A stretch of 19,452 bases of DNA from Bacillota bacterium (GTDB taxonomy: Bacteria; Bacillota; DTU030): positions 1 to 19,452 of the forward strand of contig DUTA01000070.1 of NCBI GenBank assembly GCA_012842325.1. Reading direction: 5' to 3'. Position 1 is the first letter of the stretch; the number at the start of each line of letters is the position of its first letter. The notes below the pieces were generated by a model. That model saw only the letters and a program-made list of their open reading frames with translations, did no database searches and was not told the DNA's origin. The position numbers and the translations under genes are program-made. Shown here in pieces: positions 14,478 to 19,452 of this stretch.

Positions 14478-14771
14478 TCAGTCTTGGTAAGCTTTATCCA
14501 GTTCCGCCAGCATGTTATACACGGCTTCATAGGTTTCACAGACGTCGGCTGGTATGGCATAGTGATCGGTGATCTCCCGCAGCTCCTTGAACTCGTCATC
14601 CAGGTCGGGCCTCTCCCCTCCCACCCCATTAATTTTTTCCCTGATTGCGTCAAATACCCTGCGCACAGCATGAAACTCCGGATGGCTCCCGCCGTGGACC
14701 CGCTCTACAATGGGTACAAATTGTTCCAACCTGGGCATATTCCGTTCCTTTACTTCGTTGAAGGTGTTCAT
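14478..14771 (-). CDS. Small Ric/hemerythrin-like protein, possible Fe-S repair or di-iron protein
   Basis: 97 residues, mostly helical. The central ERVHGGSHPEFHAVRRVFDAI contains three closely spaced histidines and glutamates, and a later helix has TDHYAIP. This recalls the C-terminal half of RIC/ScdA-type di-iron proteins that repair nitrosative or oxidative damage to Fe-S clusters, and small proteins annotated 'ric' in clostridia. The family call is from memory of such sequences and is moderate. The ATG at 14771 has only a distant G-run (about 11 bases); an internal ATG at 14738 with AAAGGA 7 bases ahead is the alternative. It is first in an operon with the P1B ATPase and HMA protein, under an FNR-type box. 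Confidence 0.6.
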   Translation of the reverse strand: MNTFNEVKERNMPRLEQFVPIVERVHGGSHPEFHAVRRVFDAIREKINGVGGERPDLDDEFKELREITDHYAIPADVCETYEAVYNMLAELDKAYQD

Positions 14772-14805
14772 TATAATGCATTCCCCCCGCGCATTTATAT
14801 TTCTT

Positions 14806-14824
14806 TGCTAAAGATAGTTTAGCA
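14806..14824 (-). promoter_or_regulatory. -10 box with overlapping palindromic operator
   Basis: A perfect 7-bp inverted repeat TGCTAAA-N5-TTTAGCA covers 14806-14824. On the minus strand the -10 hexamer TAAACT (14816-14821) lies inside it, and the predicted first base is about 14809. A repressor bound here would block the promoter; its identity is unknown. Confidence 0.5.
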
Positions 14825-14843
14825 TATCTTTCCTTGAAAGAAA

Positions 14844-14857
14844 TTGATCCAGATCAC
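14844..14857 (-). promoter_or_regulatory. FNR/DNR-type activator site
   Basis: TTGAT-CCAG-ATCAC matches the FNR consensus TTGAT-N4-ATCAA at nine of ten positions. Its centre lies 41.5 bases upstream of the start predicted from TAAACT, the position used by class II activators, and there is no good -35 hexamer. A Crp/FNR-family regulator sensing oxygen or nitric oxide is the likely ligand, in line with a Fe-S repair gene next to it. Confidence 0.55.
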
Positions 14858-14958
14858 GGTTTAACTATTATCCCCACTTGCTGTCAAGCTAACCGGGTAG
14901 AGTATCTATTTTTCCCTGCATCCTTTAAACCATCATTTTAAGCGGGCCCTCCATGGTC

Positions 14959-15008
14959 AACGGGGGCTGCCAAGGCAGATTTGTTCAAGCGCCGCGGCAG
15001 CCCCCGTT
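14959..15008 (-). other. Strong GC-rich stem-loop after the AlkD-like gene
   Basis: A perfect 13-bp inverted repeat (AACGGGGGCTGCC with GGCAGCCCCCGTT) with a 24-base loop starts 16 bases after the alkD-like stop. There is no T-run on either strand, so it is not a standard terminator. It may protect the mRNA 3' end or pause polymerase. The rest of the gap up to 14771 holds only the metal-operon promoter. Confidence 0.6.
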
Positions 15009-15024
15009 ATTGGTTATCTACCCC

Positions 15025-15687
15025 TCAAATATATTTACTCCCTTCCCGCACACTGAGCTTGGGCAGTTCATTATTGGCGATGAAGTCTCTAACCGATTGG
15101 GGATTGGTTTTCGAGTATTCCCGCAAGGCCCAGCCGATGGCCTTCTGGATAAAAAATTCTTTGCTGGCGGAATGATACTTAATAAATGTATACAATAGCT
15201 CCTCATCGGTCCTTTCTTTGTACTTCAGCTGGAACAGCAGGGCAGCCCTCTGCAGCCAGAGATGATTGCCAAAGGCCCAGCCCACAATGGTTGCAGGGAT
15301 TACTTCAGGATATTTTAAGGCAATGGTGCCGACGGGATGCTGGGCCAGCATATCGACGGTGTCCCACCAGGATTTCGTGGTGATCAATTTTTCCAGCAGG
15401 GGCAGGTCCCTTTTCCCGAGTTTTTTCAGGGATCTGCCAATATAATCCAGGGCGGCGTACTGGTATTCCCGCTCCTCCTGCTCCCACAGGGCCAAAACTA
15501 GGTCTTCCTGAAAGGGTTCGGTGAGGATGCCGCTTTCCTGGTAGAATAGCATCATCAGCTTTCTTCTGGCTGGTGTTTTAATCCCCAGGAAAGGGAACTG
15601 GTTTTTCATATATTTTGCCATGGGTACGGCATTTTCTCTATTCCGGTTTTCTTTAAACAAAGAAATCAGCTGATCAATTGCTTGCAA
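15025..15687 (-). CDS. alkD: DNA alkylation repair glycosylase, AlkD family
   Basis: 220 residues of HEAT-like repeats, the AlkD type of DNA glycosylase that removes N3- and N7-alkylated bases, including bulky ones, without flipping the base. The key residues of Bacillus cereus AlkD are conserved in place: W108 and D112 in KSWWDTVD (matching W109 and D113) and W186 in KAIGWALREY (matching W187). The start is TTG with GGGGAGG 8 bases upstream. It appears to be a single-gene unit, with about 67 bases to ilvA upstream. A strong hairpin follows the stop. The C-terminus is of normal length. Confidence 0.95.
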   Translation of the reverse strand: MQAIDQLISLFKENRNRENAVPMAKYMKNQFPFLGIKTPARRKLMMLFYQESGILTEPFQEDLVLALWEQEEREYQYAALDYIGRSLKKLGKRDLPLLEKLITTKSWWDTVDMLAQHPVGTIALKYPEVIPATIVGWAFGNHLWLQRAALLFQLKYKERTDEELLYTFIKYHSASKEFFIQKAIGWALREYSKTNPQSVRDFIANNELPKLSVREGSKYI

Positions 15688-15754
15688 AACGTAAACCTCC
15701 CCGACAGGGGTAATTCATTGGGCAGATTCTGTTCACCCTTATATGGACGAAGGC

Positions 15755-16966
15755 TTACTCAAGATAACGGGTCCTGTATCCCTTCTCAGTCAAGAAATTA
15801 ATGATCAGCCGGGAATGCTCTGCATCCCTGGTTTCCAGATCCAGCTCAACCTCGGCGATGCCCAGTTCAATACCCATTTTCTCCCGGTGATGATAGATAT
15901 TGATTATATTGGCCCCCAATTGGGCCAGGAGACCGAGGAGTTGATAAAGCTGGCCGGGCTTGTCTTCGAGATAGGTGATGATCTTTATGCGCCGCCCCGC
16001 CTTAACCAGGCCCCGCTCAATAATCTGAGCCAGAATATTGACATCGATATTTCCCCCACTTAAAAGAGCCACTACTCTCTTCCCCTTCAGGGGCAGCTTG
16101 TTGTTGAGCAAGGCGGCGATGGGGGTGGCGCCGGCCCCTTCCACGATTAGTTTTCCCCTCTCCAACAACATCAGAATCCCATTGGCTATTTCCTCTTCAT
16201 TGACGGTGACCACCGCATCAACATATTTTTGGGCAATCTCAAAGGTAAGCCGGCCCGGTGTCTTCACCGCTATGCCATCGGCCAGAGTCTTGACAGACGC
16301 TAACGTAGTTATCTTGCCCTGCTGGAGGGAAGCCTTCATAGAGGCCGCTCCCTCCGCCTCGACGCCAATCACCTCGATGGCAGGGTTCATCTCCTTGAGG
16401 GCAATGGCTGTCCCCGCAATAAGGCCACCCCCGCCAACGGGGACAAGCACCACTTCTACCTCTGCTAGATCGGCCATAATCTCCAGCCCAATGGTTCCCT
16501 GGCCGGCAATCACATAGGGATCGTCGAAGGGATGGATAAAGGTCGCCCCGGTTTCGGCCTGCAATTCCCGGGCTTTGCTGGCACAATCATCAAAACAATT
16601 GCCAAACAACTCCACCCGGGCACCATAACCCCTGGTGGCCACGACCTTGGCAATGGGGGCGTTTTCTGGCATCACGATGGTAGAGGAAATGCCGGCCGTG
16701 GTGGCAGCCAGGGCTACCCCCTGGGCGTGATTGCCGGCGGAAATGGCAATAACGCCCTTTTCCTTTTCCGCTTCCGTCAAATTCTTTATCTTGTTCAGTG
16801 CCCCCCTTATTTTAAAGGAACCCGTCTTTTGTAAATTTTCCGCCTTGAGATAAACCATGTTGCCACTCAGCTCGCTGAAGGTCCGGGAATAAGATAGGGG
16901 AGTATGGTGAATATCGTCTTTAATGCAGGCGGCGGCTTCCCGTATTGATGCCAGACTGACCTGCAC
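15755..16966 (-). CDS. ilvA: Threonine ammonia-lyase with one ACT domain
   Basis: 403 residues. The enzyme deaminates threonine to 2-oxobutanoate, the first step toward isoleucine, using pyridoxal phosphate. Seen are the PLP lysine in KTGSFKIRGA (K52), SAGNHAQG (76-83), the phosphate-binding GGGG loop (178-181), SGGN before the C-terminal part, and a single ACT domain (about 325-403, ITYLEDKPGQLYQLL). This is the medium-length form; with one ACT domain, regulation may differ from the two-ACT biosynthetic enzyme. The GTG at 16966 is chosen because AGGTGAGG precedes it. The frame stays open to 17092, but that extension runs through a terminator and the next gene. Only 24 bases separate it from that terminator. 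Confidence 0.95.
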   Translation of the reverse strand: MQVSLASIREAAACIKDDIHHTPLSYSRTFSELSGNMVYLKAENLQKTGSFKIRGALNKIKNLTEAEKEKGVIAISAGNHAQGVALAATTAGISSTIVMPENAPIAKVVATRGYGARVELFGNCFDDCASKARELQAETGATFIHPFDDPYVIAGQGTIGLEIMADLAEVEVVLVPVGGGGLIAGTAIALKEMNPAIEVIGVEAEGAASMKASLQQGKITTLASVKTLADGIAVKTPGRLTFEIAQKYVDAVVTVNEEEIANGILMLLERGKLIVEGAGATPIAALLNNKLPLKGKRVVALLSGGNIDVNILAQIIERGLVKAGRRIKIITYLEDKPGQLYQLLGLLAQLGANIINIYHHREKMGIELGIAEVELDLETRDAEHSRLIINFLTEKGYRTRYLE

Positions 16967-16989
16967 TGTCCTCACCTGCCCTTTGCATG

Positions 16990-17014
16990 AAAAAATCCGG
17001 TTAAACCGGATTTT
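16990..17014 (-). terminator. Rho-independent terminator between glutaredoxin gene and ilvA
   Basis: A 9-bp stem AAAATCCGG/CCGGATTTT with a 5-base loop (16992-17014) is followed on the minus strand by six Ts (16990-16995). It lies 8 bases past the glutaredoxin stop and 24 bases before the ilvA start, leaving no room for a complete ilvA promoter between. Confidence 0.85.
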
Positions 17015-17021
17015 CCCAAAT

Positions 17022-17264
17022 TTAAAGACCGGCCCTGGCAATGGCCTCTTCCAGTTTGGCCACATCAAAGCCAGGGATCTCCTCCTCGCCAATCACTGTG
17101 ACCGGAACTCCCCGGTACCCCTTTCGGATGAGCTCCTGCCGGGCCTGGAAATCCGAGGCCACGTCAACCTCCACAAATTCCACGCCCTTCTGGGAAAGAA
17201 ACTCTTTCACTTTAACACAGTAAGGGCAAGTGGGAGTCGTGTAAACTATCGCTTTCCCTGCCAT
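17022..17264 (-). CDS. Glutaredoxin-like protein (NrdH/Grx family)
   Basis: 80 residues of the thioredoxin fold with the dithiol active site TCPYC (cysteines 13 and 16 of the chosen start), the cis-proline GVPVTVIG loop, and EIPGFD near the C-terminus. It is a cytosolic thiol-disulfide reductant; the size and motifs fit glutaredoxin-like proteins of the NrdH group, which are reduced by thioredoxin reductase instead of glutathione. The ATG at 17264 is chosen. A GTG directly before it (17267) fits the AAGGAG sequence slightly better, and a TTG at 17288 has no SD sequence. It follows hfq in the mutL-miaA-hfq block and ends at a terminator. Confidence 0.93.
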   Translation of the reverse strand: MAGKAIVYTTPTCPYCVKVKEFLSQKGVEFVEVDVASDFQARQELIRKGYRGVPVTVIGEEEIPGFDVAKLEEAIARAGL

Positions 17265-17326
17265 CACACTGCAACTCCTTTCCGACAAAATATCTCACCC
17301 CAACAATCTTTCCCTGCCCGCTATCT

Positions 17327-17578
17327 TTAACTGGCCCCCAGCTGTTCTGTGGGAGCAATCCCATAGGTGATGGGCCGCGATGGCGTGATGGTAGAAATAG
17401 CATGTTTGTAGACCAGCATCTGTTTACCATCGGATTCCATAATTACGGTGAAGTTATCAAACCCTCTCACGACACCCTTGAGCTGAAAGCCATTAATCAG
17501 ATAGAGGGTTACTAGTACGTTTTCCTTCCGCACCTGGTTTAAAAAACTATCCTGCAAATTCAACTGCCCTTTGCCCAT
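17327..17578 (-). CDS. hfq: RNA chaperone Hfq
   Basis: 83 residues with both Sm motifs: LQDSFLNQVRKENVLVTLYLINGFQL (Sm1) and the Sm2 core YKHAIST. Hfq forms a hexameric ring that binds small RNAs and the U- or A-rich ends of mRNAs; in Firmicutes its role is variable. The C-terminal tail is short, as usual for Gram-positive Hfq. The ATG has GGAGG 8 bases upstream. It lies 33 bases after miaA, the widespread miaA-hfq order. Confidence 0.98.
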   Translation of the reverse strand: MGKGQLNLQDSFLNQVRKENVLVTLYLINGFQLKGVVRGFDNFTVIMESDGKQMLVYKHAISTITPSRPITYGIAPTEQLGAS

Positions 17579-17611
17579 AAATATCGCCTCCAGTTTATTA
17601 ATTCCCCCGTG

Positions 17612-18562
17612 CTAGAGTTTATTCGCCGCCAGCCCTAATTTTCCTGCCACCGTGCTAGCAATATCTTCCATAAGCTTCTCCCAGGGTGTCTCTGTTACAT
17701 TATACCAATTGATCCGCGGGTCCCGGCGAAACCAGGTCATCTGCCTTTTGGCAAAGCGGCGGGTGTTCCGCTGCAAGATTTCCACCGCTTCTTCCAGCTC
17801 GATCTTCCCTTCCAGATAAGGAATGATTTCCTTATATCCCAATCCCTGCATGGAATTGAGGTCTGGGGAATATCCCCTGGCCAACAAAGCCCGCACTTCC
17901 TCGACAAGGCCCCTGGCAATCATCTCCTCTACCCTCCGGTTGATAACAGCATAGAGGGCGGCCCTATCCATGGTAAGTCCCACTATGGAGAGCAAATAGG
18001 GGCTTTCTTTATCCTGCTCCCTCTCCCACTGGGAAAGGGGACGTCCGGTAAACTCATATACTTCCAAAGCCCGTATGATCCGCCGCAGATCGTTGGGATG
18101 GAGCCGTTCAGCCGCCACCGGATCGACGGGGCGGAGCTTCTCCAGAAGATAGGCCCCCCCATATTTTTCTCCCAGCCTTTGCATCTGCCGGCGGTATTCC
18201 CTGTTCACAGCGTGACTGCTGAAATTATAGTTGTCGATCACGGCGCTGATATAAAAACCGGTCCCGCCGGCCAGGATGGGCAGCTTATTCCGCGCCCAAA
18301 TATCCCTGATAACCCTCTGGGCAAGCCGCTGGTAATCGGCAACGCTGAATTCTTCATCGGGATCGATAATATCAATCAGGTGGTGGGGAATCCCTTCCCT
18401 TTCCTCCCAAGTGGGTTTGGCTGTTCCAATATCCATGTAGCGGTAGACCTGGCGGGAATCGGCCGATACCACTTCGCCCTGCAGGCGATGGGCCAGCTGA
18501 ATGGCCATTTTTGTCTTCCCCACGGCAGTAGGTCCAACAATGACAAGGAGTGGGATCTTCAC
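17612..18562 (-). CDS. miaA: tRNA dimethylallyltransferase
   Basis: 316 residues, the standard length. MiaA transfers a dimethylallyl group to N6 of A37 in tRNAs reading codons that begin with U. The N-terminal P-loop GPTAVGKT (10-17), DSRQVY (35-40), GGTGFY and the GYKEIIPYLEG segment are all present, with QRNTRRFAKRQMTWFRRD near the end. The GTG start has GGAGG 6 bases upstream. It is second in the mutL-miaA-hfq order, 60 bases after mutL. Confidence 0.98.
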   Translation of the reverse strand: MKIPLLVIVGPTAVGKTKMAIQLAHRLQGEVVSADSRQVYRYMDIGTAKPTWEEREGIPHHLIDIIDPDEEFSVADYQRLAQRVIRDIWARNKLPILAGGTGFYISAVIDNYNFSSHAVNREYRRQMQRLGEKYGGAYLLEKLRPVDPVAAERLHPNDLRRIIRALEVYEFTGRPLSQWEREQDKESPYLLSIVGLTMDRAALYAVINRRVEEMIARGLVEEVRALLARGYSPDLNSMQGLGYKEIIPYLEGKIELEEAVEILQRNTRRFAKRQMTWFRRDPRINWYNVTETPWEKLMEDIASTVAGKLGLAANKL

Positions 18563-18622
18563 TGCTTTCCTCCCCCAACAACACTTTCAGTTTCCCTTTG
18601 CGTCCTCCCTGGGCTTTGTCAG

Positions 18623-19452
18623 TTACACCCGTTTAAACCTCTTTTCCAATTCCTCAGCAGAAAGGTGGATAATGGTAGGCCGTCCATGGGGACAGGTGAA
18701 GGGTTGTTTCGTGCTGCCCAGTTGCTGGATTAAAGCCCCCATCTCCTCCGGGCTCAACACCCTGGCAGCCCTGATGGCACTGTGGCAGGCAAGGGACAGG
18801 GAAATCGATTCCACCAGTTCCTGGAATGGTTTCCCCTCCCCGCCTGTCTCCAAATCACCCAGTACGGCCAGGAGGATCTCCTTCTCCCGACCCCTGGGAA
18901 TGACGGCGGGCACCGAATGGACAATTGCCCCCTGGGGACCAAATTCCTCAATGCCAAAGCCCAGCTGACGAAAGAGTTGGAGATTGTGCCTTAGTATTTC
19001 CCATTCTTTGTAAGGTAATTCCAGGGTAAGGGGGACCAGCAGATGCTGCCTCTCCCCCGGCGTCTCTCCGGCCTTCAGGAGCTCCTCAAAAACTATCCTT
19101 TCATGGGCAGCGTGCTGATCAATTATAAACAAGCCCGCCACACCCCGGGCAATTATGTATGTTTGATAAACCTGCCCCAGGGGTTCCAGGAGGGGAAAGG
19201 TTGGATTAAGTTCCCGCCCCTTTCCTTCAGGTTCCGGGCGGTACAAATGGCCACTGTCCCCTTTTCCCGCCGGCATGCCCCTGCTTTCCCCGGCGAAGAT
19301 TGCCGGCGCCGGTCCTTCCGCTACTCCCAGGGAAAGGTTACTTGTTCCTTCCTTCCCAATGGGGCTCCTGTCTTGAATGGTATAGGTGACAGCGGGCCTT
19401 AACCCCGGGATAAGGTTGCTGCGGCCCAGGGCGGCAGCCACAGTGGCAGAGA
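18623..19452 (-). CDS. mutL: DNA mismatch repair protein MutL, C-terminal part (5' end outside window)
   Basis: The frame is open to the right edge, so this is roughly the C-terminal 275 residues: the linker and the dimerisation/endonuclease domain. The ATPase N-terminus is outside. The nicking-endonuclease motif DQHAAHERIVFE (DQHA-x2-E-x4-E) starts near 19120. The companion motifs ACHSAIRA and CPHGRPT occur near the end, so this MutL is a metal-dependent nickase, as in most bacteria without MutH. The linker (about 19200-19440) is glycine/proline-rich and less conserved. It is followed by miaA. Confidence 0.96.
   Translation of the reverse strand, partial: SATVAAALGRSNLIPGLRPAVTYTIQDRSPIGKEGTSNLSLGVAEGPAPAIFAGESRGMPAGKGDSGHLYRPEPEGKGRELNPTFPLLEPLGQVYQTYIIARGVAGLFIIDQHAAHERIVFEELLKAGETPGERQHLLVPLTLELPYKEWEILRHNLQLFRQLGFGIEEFGPQGAIVHSVPAVIPRGREKEILLAVLGDLETGGEGKPFQELVESISLSLACHSAIRAARVLSPEEMGALIQQLGSTKQPFTCPHGRPTIIHLSAEELEKRFKRV

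Noticed and set aside
14953..15010. attC-like (integron) site suggested by AAC...GTT ends of the 13-bp hairpin
   Set aside because: The flanks do not fit RYYYAAC/GTTRRRY, and no integrase or cassette array is present.
16967..17092. N-terminal extension of ilvA to 17092
   Set aside because: It would read through a terminator and the glutaredoxin gene, its residues are unlike any threonine deaminase, and a well-placed GTG at 16966 gives the family's normal length.

Overview
The window looks like chromosome of an anaerobic, spore-forming, Gram-positive bacterium (Clostridia in the broad sense). The reasons are a complete cotJABC spore-coat operon, spoVK, a LexA of the Firmicutes type, a 2-hydroxyacyl-CoA-dehydratase-like iron-sulfur operon, strong Shine-Dalgarno (SD) sequences and frequent GTG/TTG starts. 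The genus cannot be fixed from the sequence alone. Only lexA, cut by the left edge, runs on the plus strand; every other gene runs on the minus strand, so the chromosome reads right to left from mutL (cut by the right edge) to typA. I see no tRNA, rRNA, CRISPR array, transposase or prophage gene.

Right part (19452 to 14900, minus strand): mutL-miaA-hfq-glutaredoxin, a common mismatch-repair/tRNA/RNA-chaperone block, closed by a terminator. It is followed at once by ilvA (threonine ammonia-lyase), then an AlkD-type DNA glycosylase that ends in a strong hairpin without a U-tract.

Middle right (14860 to 12220): a small metal/stress operon consisting of a 97-residue Ric/hemerythrin-like protein, a P1B-type metal ATPase with an odd CPG/HEGS signature and no metal-binding domain of its own, and a separate one-domain CxxC metallochaperone. 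Its promoter has an FNR-type half-palindrome pair centred at about -41.5 and a second palindrome over the -10 box. A long-stem terminator ends it.

Middle (12170 to 6790): spoVK, a small Era-like GTPase, a six-helix membrane protein with UbiA-like aspartate motifs in apparently swapped order, and a tiny membrane-anchored CxxC protein. The four genes overlap at every junction. Next come hflX and a PLP-dependent methionine gamma-lyase/aluminium-resistance family gene.

Left (6750 to 1): a three-gene operon encodes two paralogous Fe-S (DUF2229-like) subunits and their ATP-driven activase. After it come cotJA-cotJB-cotJC and typA/bipA, which is convergent with lexA across a bidirectional terminator. 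The 300-base gap between cotJC and typA holds a very long imperfect hairpin with a promoter-like sequence at its base on the plus strand, a candidate undescribed small RNA.

The best leads for new biology are the overlapping spoVK/GTPase/UbiA-like/CxxC operon, the two-paralogue-plus-activase operon, the FNR-boxed CPG-ATPase operon and the 2405-2554 hairpin.
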